Below, in pieces: positions 8,054 to 15,977 of a stretch of DNA of 64,000 bases. The translations under genes were made by a program, and so were the position numbers. Each line of letters starts with the position of its first letter. Within the stretch, counting starts at the first letter, position 1. Source of the stretch: Desulfamplus magnetovallimortis (GTDB lineage: Bacteria > Desulfobacterota > Desulfobacteria > Desulfobacterales > Desulfobacteraceae); the NCBI RefSeq assembly GCF_900170035.1, contig NZ_LT828540.1, positions 245,170 through 309,169 of the forward strand, read 5' to 3'. The notes beneath the pieces were generated by a model. It was not told the DNA's origin and ran no database searches. It saw nothing but the letters and a program-made list of their open reading frames with translations.

Positions 8054-8878
8054 ATGAAACTTACTGAACAGGAAGCTAGGAAATTCTTTAATTTGATGTG
8101 GGCATTACAGTACTTTGTAAATAAGAAGCTCGCGATTATTCCTGATATAAAAAGTGTTGATGAGTATGCCGAATGCAATACTGAAGAAAAAATAGAGGTA
8201 CGTAAAGCTCTTTATAAAGATAAAAAATACTTTGATATGTTTGTTAAGGAGAATCCTCAAAACTTTTCTGAAGAAGATCTGTCTGTTATACGCGAATGGA
8301 AGAATTTTATTGACGGGGATTTTCATATCGAACGGTTTTTGAAGAAATATACTGTTTTTATCAGAGGAGATCAGGTTTACGGAGTTATGGGACTTTATCA
8401 AGGGGTGGATGAGTTGATTCATTCTTCCCATCTGCCCCTTTATGTAAAAACTGTTCTTTTGCCATATAAAGGCAAGATTGTATATGACGGACTTTTTCAA
8501 AGCTATAATATCTATTTTGGCGGAGGGATAAAGAGGGAGTTAAAGGAATCTTATATGATTGCCAAACAGAATAACAGGATAATTGAAACCCTTGAATACT
8601 CCCCAAAAACAACTAAGAAAAAGGAAGCTGCCAAACCCGTCAAAAACTGGAAACCAGAACTGGACAGACTCGCCAAAATTGCAAAAAACCTGAGAGGCAG
8701 CTCTGACTCTCCTGCTATTTACAGTCCGGCATTCGGTTTGATAAAGGCAAGTATAGAATTTGCCCGACTTGCGGAATCTGATTTAGATGATCAAGATAGT
8801 CTTTATAAGTCTTTGAAAAAAGTAGAGAGTGCATTAAAGAAGTCATATAAAGTACTTGATCGTCAGGAGTCCTGGTAA
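8054..8878 (+). CDS. Conserved protein of unknown function
   Basis: A 274-residue soluble protein with no signal peptide or membrane span. GAGGAAGGGAG lies about 12 bases before the ATG. Residues 1-190 look like a single globular domain, with motifs such as EQEARKFFNLMWALQYFVN, LPLYVKTVLLPYKGKIVYDG and FGGGIKRELKESY; then comes a Lys/Pro linker (about 190-205) and a helical C-terminus. It is not a group II intron protein despite the intron fragment upstream: there is no YADD or maturase motif. It may be the last cassette of the array. No function is proposed. Confidence 0.75.
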   Translation: MKLTEQEARKFFNLMWALQYFVNKKLAIIPDIKSVDEYAECNTEEKIEVRKALYKDKKYFDMFVKENPQNFSEEDLSVIREWKNFIDGDFHIERFLKKYTVFIRGDQVYGVMGLYQGVDELIHSSHLPLYVKTVLLPYKGKIVYDGLFQSYNIYFGGGIKRELKESYMIAKQNNRIIETLEYSPKTTKKKEAAKPVKNWKPELDRLAKIAKNLRGSSDSPAIYSPAFGLIKASIEFARLAESDLDDQDSLYKSLKKVESALKKSYKVLDRQESW

Positions 8879-8898
8879 TTTGTTAAAGACAAAAGGCG

Positions 8899-8937
8899 GT
8901 GGATTCAATGGTTGTTTGAATCCACACTACGTTATGG
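8899..8937 (+). other. Hairpin with attC-like right end
   Basis: A perfect 10-bp inverted repeat (GTGGATTCAA at 8899-8908, TTGAATCCAC at 8916-8925) is followed after five bases by GTTATGG, resembling an attC right core. No clear left core is present. It could instead be a transcription terminator without a T-run. Confidence 0.35.
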
Positions 8938-9010
8938 GTTGACCATCCATCACCATGGTGCTTTAAAAATCCGGCCGGTGAATGGTCATTTCCATATTTT
9001 GCCTGAGGTT

Positions 9011-10735
9011 TTAATTTTTTGCTTTTACAAGCACCTGTGCATTTTCAGGTGACATCAGATTTACATTTCCATTTTCAAATATTAAAACATGGTGGCAGTA
9101 TTGAAAAATTTCAGGGCGGTGAGAGATAATAATCACTATGAGATTGTTTTTCATTTTCAGAATATCCGATAGAATTGCACGCTCGGTTTTCATATCCAAC
9201 TCACTTGTGGCCTCATCTAAAATGAGCACAGCAAGGGGCCTTATAAGAGCCCTGGCTATGGCAACGCGTTTTTTTTCACCACCTGATAAAAAACATCCGC
9301 TTTCTCCTACCACTGTCTGATTTCCAGACGGAAATCGTTTTATCATCTCTTCACACCCGGAACAGCGTATGGCATGTTCAATCTCTTCAGGTGTTGCATT
9401 TGCGTTGCCATGCAAAATATTATTTAGAATTGTATCATCAAATAGTTGTGCATCCTGGGAGACGATTCCGATTTTTGAAAACCATTCTTCCATATTGAGT
9501 TCATTAAGGTCAATCCCCTGAATTAGGATTTTTCCTGCTGAACAGGGATAGAAACCTGTCAGAAGGTTTAAAAGTGTGGTCTTTCCGGAGCCGCTTTTTC
9601 CGGCAATGCCAACAATTTCTCCAGTTTTAAATGCAATATTTAAATCTTTAAAAATATTGTGTCTGCCATCAAAGGTAAAATTTACCCCTTCAAATTTAAT
9701 AGTTTCAATTTTTTCAGGAAGTTCAACAGGGTTTTTATTTACATCAATGCAGAAAGAGTGAAGCCGCAAAATTCGCTTTATTGCAGCAAATGACTGCTGC
9801 ATCATTATCATGGAATTTGACATTGATTTTAGAGGCTTCATAAGACCAACACCTGCCGCAAGGCAGCCTGCAATATCTTCAGGGGTTGTACTGCCGTTTT
9901 GTAACTGATTATACGCAAGTATCACCATCACACAGATGGAAGTTGTGGACAAAAGATCTGATATGGGGGCAGCAATTGCGTTAAGCAAGGTAGCCCGCAT
10001 TCGGGCATCAATCATTGATTTGCCCTTTTTGTTAAGCTCGTTAACCTGATTTCTTAACATTGTCAGGTATTTAATCTGACGGATATTTATAAGAGCCTCA
10101 ACAATGAACCCCTGAAGCCTTGCCTGGCTCTCCATGTAGTGAAATTCAGCTTTTCTTGATAATCTGCTGATTCTGGATACAAAAATACTTAAAAATGGAA
10201 AAAGAATGCATACTGTGGAGGCAATTAATGGGTTGAAGTAAAACATGGTTACTGTCAAGAATAACAATGTGGCTGGTATTTGCCACAGAGCTAAAAAAAG
10301 TTCTATTACTCCTGCGCTGGCAAACTTTACATCATTGAGTAAACTGTTGGAAAGGTGGCCGGTTTTACTGGCATTATGAAAGGAGATGGGACTTTGTATA
10401 ACCTTTTCAAAAAGATTGACTCGCATGTCATGGGCAATAGAGATATGAATTCTGGTCATGATATATCGGTTTACAACAGTTAAAATTCCTTTGATCAGCA
10501 TGAGCAATAATGCGATAAACGCCCAGAATAATACGGTTTCTAAGGTCATTGAGATTGACAGATCCTTTACAAGTTTATTGAGCATCCATGCCAGTACTCC
10601 TCCCATAGCAGCCAGGATAAGAGAGGTTATAAAAGCTAATATCAAATTAATCCTGTAGGCTCTTGCATATGACCATAAAAATTTCAGTGAATCACGGTCA
10701 AAAAACAGTTTTGTTCTCTTCTGATAAGCTCCCAT
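9011..10735 (-). CDS. ABC exporter of the RiPP operon (permease-ATPase)
   Basis: A 574-residue half-transporter with N-terminal membrane spans (about 20-310) and a C-terminal ATPase: Walker A GKSGSGKTT near 378-386, signature LSGGEKKRVAIARAL, and Walker B LAVLILDEATSELD. There is no N-terminal C39 peptidase domain, which fits a system where a separate B2 protein removes the leader. It is the last gene of the minus-strand RiPP operon, separated from the preceding gene by a family A repeat. The likely cargo is the mature Tyr-rich peptide, which may also give self-immunity, as lasso D proteins do. Confidence 0.9.
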   Translation of the reverse strand: MGAYQKRTKLFFDRDSLKFLWSYARAYRINLILAFITSLILAAMGGVLAWMLNKLVKDLSISMTLETVLFWAFIALLLMLIKGILTVVNRYIMTRIHISIAHDMRVNLFEKVIQSPISFHNASKTGHLSNSLLNDVKFASAGVIELFLALWQIPATLLFLTVTMFYFNPLIASTVCILFPFLSIFVSRISRLSRKAEFHYMESQARLQGFIVEALINIRQIKYLTMLRNQVNELNKKGKSMIDARMRATLLNAIAAPISDLLSTTSICVMVILAYNQLQNGSTTPEDIAGCLAAGVGLMKPLKSMSNSMIMMQQSFAAIKRILRLHSFCIDVNKNPVELPEKIETIKFEGVNFTFDGRHNIFKDLNIAFKTGEIVGIAGKSGSGKTTLLNLLTGFYPCSAGKILIQGIDLNELNMEEWFSKIGIVSQDAQLFDDTILNNILHGNANATPEEIEHAIRCSGCEEMIKRFPSGNQTVVGESGCFLSGGEKKRVAIARALIRPLAVLILDEATSELDMKTERAILSDILKMKNNLIVIIISHRPEIFQYCHHVLIFENGNVNLMSPENAQVLVKAKN

Positions 10736-10761
10736 TAAAATATCTTTCTTTTTTTATTTCT

Positions 10762-10885
10762 TTACCGTGGAAATGGATACAAATTTCTATATTTGGGGGT
10801 GACTGCATCGCAGTCATGCCCGTTTACCGTGAAAATGAATATCATTTTTATATTTGGGGGTGATTGATACATAATCAATCATGGC
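10762..10885. repeat. Family A repeats, two units
   Basis: Two head-to-tail units of ACCGTGRAAATG...TTTGGGGGTG plus hairpin. Hairpin 1 is GACTGC-atc-GCAGTC (10801-10815); hairpin 2 is TGATTGA-N7-TCAATCA (10861-10881). The second unit enters the 3' end of the neighbouring minus-strand gene and supplies its stop codon. Confidence 0.8.
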
Positions 10886-11489
10886 TATTTAGCATGATAA
10901 TAAAAGTATCTATCTGGGTAAATGATTTCAGAATAATTACAGTTTGATCTTCATCACAAATAACATCAATTGCACTTTTTAATTGGGGAAGCCAGTAATA
11001 GTGGAGATGCCAGGGCATTATCAGCATTTTTTTTATCCTTGAAAGCTCTCTTTTTATCTCCGGCAGCTCTTTTTTAGAAGTTGAACGACTTGAATGGTTG
11101 CCATGCAGTTTTTTGTTTTGACTGAAAAGTTTTCTTTGATTGATTAAAAGTTTTCTTTGCTTGAAAAGATCAGATAGATATCGTTTTATTACAATGTAAT
11201 AATGGAAAAAAAGAGGGTGCGAGATAATAATAATTGTATCGGCAAATTTAAGACGCAAAATAATAGTTGACCATGCCCCTACACCTTCAATTATCCACGA
11301 AGGTTTTAAGAGAATTTCATCCTGAATTGCCAACTGTTCTTTTTCAGAAAAGCCTTTATTTCCATCTGAAGACTTAAAAAGATCGTCCAGGTGGTACGCT
11401 TTAATATTTAGGAGATGAGATAATTTTTTTGATAAGGTAGATTTACCTCCGCCAGCATTGCCGAGCACTGCAATTTTTTTCATACTCAT
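10875..11489 (-). CDS. P-loop nucleoside/adenylate kinase-like protein
   Basis: A small P-loop protein beginning MSMKKIAVLGNAGGGKST, the FlaR/adenylate-kinase-like Walker A form G-x4-GK(S/T). The start chosen (11489) has an AAGG ribosome site; a longer frame back to 11576 lacks one. A DDLF motif after the P-loop and DTIIIIS in mid-protein fit a phosphotransferase fold. It sits between the HPr-kinase-like gene and the exporter, so it may act on the RiPP or supply phosphate, but this is inference. The last codons and stop come from a family A repeat, so the original C-terminus may have been replaced. Confidence 0.75.
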   Translation of the reverse strand: MSMKKIAVLGNAGGGKSTLSKKLSHLLNIKAYHLDDLFKSSDGNKGFSEKEQLAIQDEILLKPSWIIEGVGAWSTIILRLKFADTIIIISHPLFFHYYIVIKRYLSDLFKQRKLLINQRKLFSQNKKLHGNHSSRSTSKKELPEIKRELSRIKKMLIMPWHLHYYWLPQLKSAIDVICDEDQTVIILKSFTQIDTFIIMLNSHD

Positions 11490-11628
11490 TTTAAATATTA
11501 ACCTTTTGCTTCTTGGCTTTAACGCCCTTTGGGTGGACTTTTCCCTAATCTCTTGATTTTGCAGGCGATAAAACAAAAATTCCTATACTATCAACTTATT
11601 TAATAGTGCCATAAACATAGTTTTTCAG

Positions 11629-12642
11629 TCAGGCATTGATTGTTTTCAGTATCTGGCTTTTTTTGATCATCCATGAGCCAAGGCTTGCAGGATCATCTCC
11701 TGTGAATAATTTATAAGAGTTTGTAATGTCGGCAATTGAGATCAAGCGGTACATTGCATCTGCATCGGTTTTCTGATCACAGCAGAATCCGTGGGATTTA
11801 ATAAGTTTCTCAAGAATTTTATTGCTCTTTAACGGTTTCAGCAAAGGGCCTTTTTTTGAAATCTCCGGAAAAAAGATGTAATTAATTTCGGTTTTATTCT
11901 GCCAGCAGGATTCGCCATAAACAGCTTCTGGATCAACTGTCTTTTTCAACTGATTTTTTCTGCTTAAAGCTTCCAGGGGCATCTCTTTTAATTCATCAAA
12001 AAAAGCATACGTATCCTCTGTTATATTGAGCCTTTCAGGTACCCCATGTGCAATTACGCTGTTCTCTTTTAACTCAATAAGAGTTAAATCATCTCCTAAA
12101 AGCCTTGCTCCATGACGAACCAATGATAATGCTGTTGTTGTTTTACCATGACCGCTCTCTCCAATAATTAGGGCACCTGTCCCATCCGGATAACACACAG
12201 CAGCACTGTGAAGCAATGTATATCCGTAACTGTTAAGAATTTCTCTGAAAAGGATAGTTATAAGTGGTGTGTATATGCCGCCATGGGGCTCCCGGGAAGA
12301 GATGGTGATGAAATCAATAGAGTTGTCGTTACGATTTAATAGTGCGCAAAAAAGAGTCTGATTCTCTTTTACTACGGCTGCCAACTGATGAGTTTTGTAA
12401 AATAATCTTGGCTGAATGGAAAAATCGCAAGAAATTATCTCCGTCTGAAGCCACTCAGGAAGTATTGATATTTCTTGTGAAAACAGGCATTTAATCTTCA
12501 CAAAAATGTTTTCGGAATTCTCCTCTAAGGAATTTGTTTTTGTAAGATTAAGTGCTCTTTGAATAATGGAAAAAGATAACAGATTTTCTTCAGAAGAGAG
12601 TGCAATCTGCATTTTTGGAAAATAGCAATGGCATGAGTTCAT
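11629..12642 (-). CDS. HPr kinase-like protein of the RiPP operon
   Basis: A 337-residue protein whose C-terminal half matches HPr kinase/phosphorylase: LLHSAAVCY, then Walker A GESGHGKTTT, then LLGDDLTLI with the catalytic Asp pair. The N-terminal 130 residues are unassigned. HprK-like proteins occur in many lasso-peptide clusters, and in paeninodin-type systems a member phosphorylates the peptide, so a peptide-kinase role is the leading inference. It follows the precursor gene after two family D palindromes (12658-12976). It is not the PTS kinase: no HPr gene is nearby. Confidence 0.82.
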   Translation of the reverse strand: MNSCHCYFPKMQIALSSEENLLSFSIIQRALNLTKTNSLEENSENIFVKIKCLFSQEISILPEWLQTEIISCDFSIQPRLFYKTHQLAAVVKENQTLFCALLNRNDNSIDFITISSREPHGGIYTPLITILFREILNSYGYTLLHSAAVCYPDGTGALIIGESGHGKTTTALSLVRHGARLLGDDLTLIELKENSVIAHGVPERLNITEDTYAFFDELKEMPLEALSRKNQLKKTVDPEAVYGESCWQNKTEINYIFFPEISKKGPLLKPLKSNKILEKLIKSHGFCCDQKTDADAMYRLISIADITNSYKLFTGDDPASLGSWMIKKSQILKTINA

Positions 12643-12657
12643 TATTTGGCATCCTTC

Positions 12658-12753
12658 ATATCATGCAAAAAGTACTTTACACTTTCCGGAACAGTCTCCA
12701 AGAAAAATGGGCATTGTGTTCAGGAAAGTGTAAATAATCAAATGAAAGATGCC
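12658..12753. repeat. Family D palindrome, copy 1
   Basis: The ends GGCATCCTTCAT and AAATGAAAGATGCC are inverted. Inner arms are AAAGTACTTTACACTTTCC and GGAAAGTGTAAA. Other copies: 12871-12976, 15887-15971, 20016-20122, 50902-51008. Confidence 0.75.
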
Positions 12754-12796
12754 CATTATTTTTTTGATTTTTGATTGAGCTCAGTTGATACATTCT

Positions 12797-13006
12797 GCCT
12801 TTGCCGGCCCTTTGTAAAAGTTACGTTTTGGGTTCCTGTGATTTTGTACCGGAAAACAGCTTTAAAGAAAGGCATGTTTCATATCTCTTCCAAAGTAGTT
12901 TACACTTTGCTGAGTAAGGCCCTCGAAAACAGGGTTTGTTGCTCTTGAAAATGTAAAGCGGAAAATGAAGCATGCCTAAAGAAAAATGAGAAATGGCCGG
13001 CAAAGG
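12797..13006. repeat. Nested palindrome around family D copy 2
   Basis: CCTTTGCCGGCC near 12797-12810 and GGCCGGCAAAGG near 12993-13006 are inverted repeats enclosing a family D element at 12871-12976 (ends GGCATGTTTCAT and AATGAAGCATGCC). On the minus strand this large structure lies 30 bases downstream of the precursor stop, where RiPP operons often carry a processing or attenuation structure. Confidence 0.6.
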
Positions 13007-13035
13007 TATTGGCGGGCAATAAGATGATGAATTTT

Positions 13036-13197
13036 TTACCAAATGTATGTGTAGGTATAATAGTAGTAATAATAGGTTGTACTGACATGATTCAAAGGAG
13101 ATTTGCTTTCACATTTTGGTGGCTCATACATCTTTTTTTCTTTTAAAACATTCTCTTTTTTAACATTTTTTTCATCTAATAACTCTTTTTGCTTCAT
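13036..13197 (-). CDS. Candidate RiPP precursor peptide, Tyr-rich
   Basis: A 53-codon gene, read directly from the minus strand, with a strong GGAGGAG three bases before the ATG (13201-13207). The first 28 residues are highly charged (Lys/Glu) and end with MYEPPK, matching the Y-x-x-P part of lasso leaders recognised by B1 proteins. Keeping lasso spacing (YxxPxLxxxGxxxxxT), Leu is Cys29, Gly is Ser33 and Thr is Ser39/Thr40. The predicted core is then about TYYYYYYTYTYIW. It has no Gly1 and no Asp/Glu at ring positions 7-9, so a lasso ring cannot form. It lies 33 bases downstream of B1. Confidence 0.75.
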   Translation of the reverse strand: MKQKELLDEKNVKKENVLKEKKMYEPPKCESKSPLNHVSTTYYYYYYTYTYIW

Positions 13198-13229
13198 AGT
13201 CTCCTCCAGTGGATTAAAAGGATTAAATG

Positions 13230-13502
13230 TTACTTCAAAAGCCCCCTTTGGGCAATATCATGAACAAAATTTTGAACATCTTTTAAAGCGTGATCAAAAT
13301 CAACCTCAAAGGATTCGGTGATAGAAGTTGCAATATCACTTGTATTCTGGTTATCCACAAGTGCCAGCCAGATAAGCCGTCCTACCTCATTAAACATATG
13401 GTAGTCGCCGTTCTTAGAATTGAGGACAACCAGTTCACCGTTGAGATCTCTCCATGTAAGGTCATTATTTATGCAAAGTTTTTTTCCCAACTTTTCCCTC
13501 AT
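13230..13502 (-). CDS. PqqD/lasso B1-type RiPP recognition element
   Basis: A 90-residue stand-alone RRE. It has the PqqD pattern: three short strands (LTWRDLNGELVVLNSKNG), then YHMFNEVGRLIWLAL, then helices ending QNFVHDIAQRGLL. In lasso systems this protein binds the YxxP leader and presents it to the B2 protease. Its ATG overlaps the B2 stop by four bases, so the two are translationally coupled. The candidate precursor, which carries YEPP, begins 33 bases after its stop. Confidence 0.88.
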   Translation of the reverse strand: MREKLGKKLCINNDLTWRDLNGELVVLNSKNGDYHMFNEVGRLIWLALVDNQNTSDIATSITESFEVDFDHALKDVQNFVHDIAQRGLLK

Positions 13503-13960
13503 TTTTCAATTTTTGGATTTATTCCGTCAGTCCAATACCGGATACCGTTGTAACCAGCCCCCAAATCCACAGGAAACATGATAAATGGATCTCTTTTCTC
13601 TTTAAAAGGTTCATCATTTAAAGTAAGCCAGCAATGACCTCTTCTTTTACGGGTTTGCTGGTGCGTAAAAAGACCGATATTCATTACTGCGGGAATGCCC
13701 TCTTTTCGGAGCAGATTACCCATGATATAAGATCTGAAAAAACATTTTCTGCCTGTATGTAAAGTGAAGAATTTTGTGAAAAAATCAGCACATTTGAGAA
13801 TGCTTCCAATTTCTTTGTCGGTTAATATCTTATGCGATTTGATTTCAGGAAAAAGTACAGAGCTCATCTGGTTTGAAATTTTGATAAACCACGCCTGGAC
13901 AAGATATAAAAAACCAAATGCAAAAATTTTAATTCGCCAGCATATTGATCTTACATTCAT
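13499..13960 (-). CDS. Lasso B2-type leader peptidase (transglutaminase-like)
   Basis: A 153-residue transglutaminase-fold cysteine protease. The active Cys is Cys73 in KCFFRSYIMGNLLRKEG, followed by a VMNIGL strand and GHCWLTLND with His109, as in McjB/B2 proteins. In lasso biosynthesis it cleaves the leader two residues after the conserved Thr region. An N-terminal hydrophobic stretch (residues 6-28) may be a membrane-associated helix. The lipoprotein gene 10 bases upstream may share its promoter. Confidence 0.88.
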   Translation of the reverse strand: MNVRSICWRIKIFAFGFLYLVQAWFIKISNQMSSVLFPEIKSHKILTDKEIGSILKCADFFTKFFTLHTGRKCFFRSYIMGNLLRKEGIPAVMNIGLFTHQQTRKRRGHCWLTLNDEPFKEKRDPFIMFPVDLGAGYNGIRYWTDGINPKIEK

Positions 13961-13970
13961 AAATTGTCAA

Positions 13971-14639
13971 TTAATTTGATAACCGTTTTTTAACTTCAGA
14001 AACAAAGGACTCAAGTCCTTTATCCATAGTGTTCATCCATGCCTTAGTGCCGGCAGCCTGGGTGTGAAGTTTAACATATCCCCTGACTGTATCTCCGTTT
14101 TCAAAAGAGGGGATGTCACCTTTAATTTTCACTTTTGCTTCAAACTCAAGAGATATTGTCCAGAAACCAGGTGTTACCCATGCCCAGAACTGTTCAATAT
14201 CAGCTTTGACTGGTACGGCGTTTTTTTGTTTATCTGTTTCAGATTTATCATCAATAACATAATAGCCTGATTCCCTGAAAGATTTTACCAGGGCATCCTT
14301 TACTAATTGTTCGACTGTGTTGCCTTCAGGCAGAAGTATATCACCAAGTGCCTTACCGTATCCGTTTCTTTTTCGGGCTATTGCACGTAAAGTAATTTCC
14401 TTGTTATCAATTTCGCCACCTTTCAGAGATGGAATAGAAGCTTGTCTGGGAGCTTTTTCAAACACACGTATATCATTAACCTCGGATATTGTTATTATTT
14501 TTGTTGATGCAGGGTTTGGTGCTTCATTGATCTGTACATCCAAAATACCTCGGTTTGTTGCACATCCACTTACAAGAATCATTATGAATAGTAGAGCTGA
14601 TGCAAAAACAAAATGGCGAATGTTGCAATTGAATTTCAT
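13971..14639 (-). CDS. Lipoprotein, YajG-like
   Basis: A 222-residue protein with a lipoprotein signal: basic start, hydrophobic core and lipobox LVSGC (Cys about 26). The mature part has a pattern typical of YajG-type outer-membrane lipoproteins (alternating strands with a terminal helix VKKRLSN). Function is unknown. It is the first gene of the minus-strand run leading into the RiPP genes, 10 bases from B2. It may be coincidental to the RiPP pathway or provide an outer-membrane step. Confidence 0.72.
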   Translation of the reverse strand: MKFNCNIRHFVFASALLFIMILVSGCATNRGILDVQINEAPNPASTKIITISEVNDIRVFEKAPRQASIPSLKGGEIDNKEITLRAIARKRNGYGKALGDILLPEGNTVEQLVKDALVKSFRESGYYVIDDKSETDKQKNAVPVKADIEQFWAWVTPGFWTISLEFEAKVKIKGDIPSFENGDTVRGYVKLHTQAAGTKAWMNTMDKGLESFVSEVKKRLSN

Positions 14640-14766
14640 TTAAAAAAACTCCTTTACCTTCAAAATTGTTTTTATTTATGGGGGTGGGCAATAGACAATC
14701 ATCTCCATCTATCTGATACGATATTAATTGTCAATTATTATTTGTTTGAATCGTATTTATATTTTA

Positions 14767-15008
14767 TATAACGTATGTGGCTAATGTCCGCCACAATCGA
14801 AGAGTTGAAAGTCGTTTTAAAAACAGCCACTTACTGAGACTTTCATAAAAATGTATGTGGCTAATGTCCGCCACAATCGAAGAGTTGAAAGTCTTTATAA
14901 AAACAGCCATTTGCGGGGACTTTCTTATAACCCCCCAAGTTTGCTGACGCATCACAACGAAACATGAAAGTGTTTGTATATCAGCATGTTATGGAGACTT
15001 TCTAATAA
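14767..15008. repeat. Family B repeats, three units
   Basis: Three related palindromes fill the gap between the lipoprotein and the response regulator. Two share GTATGTGGCTAATGTCCGCC; the third contains CAAGTTTGCTGACGCATC and ends GAGACTTTC. The rest of the gap (14640-14766) holds nothing recognised. Confidence 0.75.
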
Positions 15009-15014
15009 AAGTAT

Positions 15015-15650
15015 TCAATTATATTCAGGATAATGAAGTTTAAGGCACTCAGGGCATAAACCATGACTTATGTCAGCTTCACTGTTCAAATAAATATATT
15101 CATCAACACCAATCCATTCACCATTGGGATTTCTTATTTTTTTACAAAATGAACACAAAGGTAGTATGCCCCGCAGTGTTTTCACCTCTTCAAGGCTTTT
15201 TTTGAGCTTTTCATTGATTGTTTTCAGCTCCTCTGCCTGGATTTCAAGCATTTTTTTCTGGTTCTGGAGATCTAAATGTATTTTGACACGTGCCAGGACA
15301 AGTTCAGGCAATATGGGTTTACGAATAAAGTCAACAGCACCCATTGCAAGTCCTTTTTTCTCAACATCCTGTTCTGTGAGAGCTGTCAGAAAAATTACCG
15401 GAACGTGTGATATTTCAGGCGTATTTTTTATTTGCGAGATAACTTCGTAGCCATCCATTTCAGGCATCATTATGTCCAGAAGAACAAGAGCCGGTGGTTC
15501 CTTAAAAATCTGTTTTAGTCCTTCAATACCACTTATTGCAACACGGACATCATAAGAATTCTCAAGGATACAGCCGATCATTGTAAGATTTGAGGGTGTA
15601 TCATCAATTATCAGTATTGTTTGTTGCTTGTCGATCATAATATTTTTCAT
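15015..15650 (-). CDS. Response regulator with zinc-ribbon-like tail
   Basis: A 211-residue protein: a receiver domain (residues 10-125, phospho-acceptor Asp59 in LLDIMMPEMDG, Lys in RKPI), a coiled coil (about 130-165) and a C-terminal CSFCKKIRN...GLCPEC pair of C-x2-C motifs, suggesting a zinc ribbon. The tail type recurs in signalling proteins of environmental bacteria; its target is unknown and there is no DNA-binding or GGDEF domain. No cognate kinase adjoins it. It is flanked by repeats on both sides, so it is probably monocistronic. Confidence 0.85.
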   Translation of the reverse strand: MKNIMIDKQQTILIIDDTPSNLTMIGCILENSYDVRVAISGIEGLKQIFKEPPALVLLDIMMPEMDGYEVISQIKNTPEISHVPVIFLTALTEQDVEKKGLAMGAVDFIRKPILPELVLARVKIHLDLQNQKKMLEIQAEELKTINEKLKKSLEEVKTLRGILPLCSFCKKIRNPNGEWIGVDEYIYLNSEADISHGLCPECLKLHYPEYN

Positions 15651-15657
15651 TGATTTT

Positions 15658-15841
15658 TTTACCGTGAAAATGGATACAAATTTTCATATTCGGAGGTGGC
15701 TGAGTCACAGCCATGTCCGTTTACCGTGAAAATGGATACAAATTTTATTTTCGGGGGTGGCTGAGTCACAACCATGTCCGTTTACCGTGAAAATGACTAT
15801 TATTTTTATACTTGGGGGTAATTAATACACAAGCATGAGTG
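15658..15841. repeat. Family A repeats, three units
   Basis: Three head-to-tail units of about 62 bp, each starting TTACCGTGAAAATG and ending in a hairpin. The first has TGGCTG/CAGCCA, the second TGGCTG/CAACCA, and the third is degenerate. Confidence 0.8.
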
Positions 15842-15886
15842 TTTACTCAAGATTTGTAAGTTAAAACCAGCCACGACATATTGTGT

Positions 15887-15971
15887 TAAGTACTTTACAC
15901 TTTTTTGGGGGGAATACCATAAAAAACGTAATTTGATTTCAAAAAAATCTAAAGTGGTCATGAAGCATGCC
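15887..15971. repeat. Family D palindrome, degenerate copy
   Basis: Contains AAGTACTTTACACTTTT and ends CATGAAGCATGCC. The left terminal GGCATGC is missing. Confidence 0.55.
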
Positions 15972-15977
15972 GAACAA

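Noticed and set aside
8054-8878. Intron-encoded reverse transcriptase
   Set aside because: It follows a group II intron domain I fragment, but it has no reverse transcriptase or maturase motif.
13036-13090. Simple-sequence repeat in the plus strand (TAATAGTAGTAATAATAG)
   Set aside because: It is explained by the Tyr codons of the minus-strand precursor gene, which has a ribosome site and leader.
9011-14639. Classical lasso peptide cluster
   Set aside because: No lasso cyclase gene is seen, and the precursor has neither Gly1 nor an acidic acceptor.
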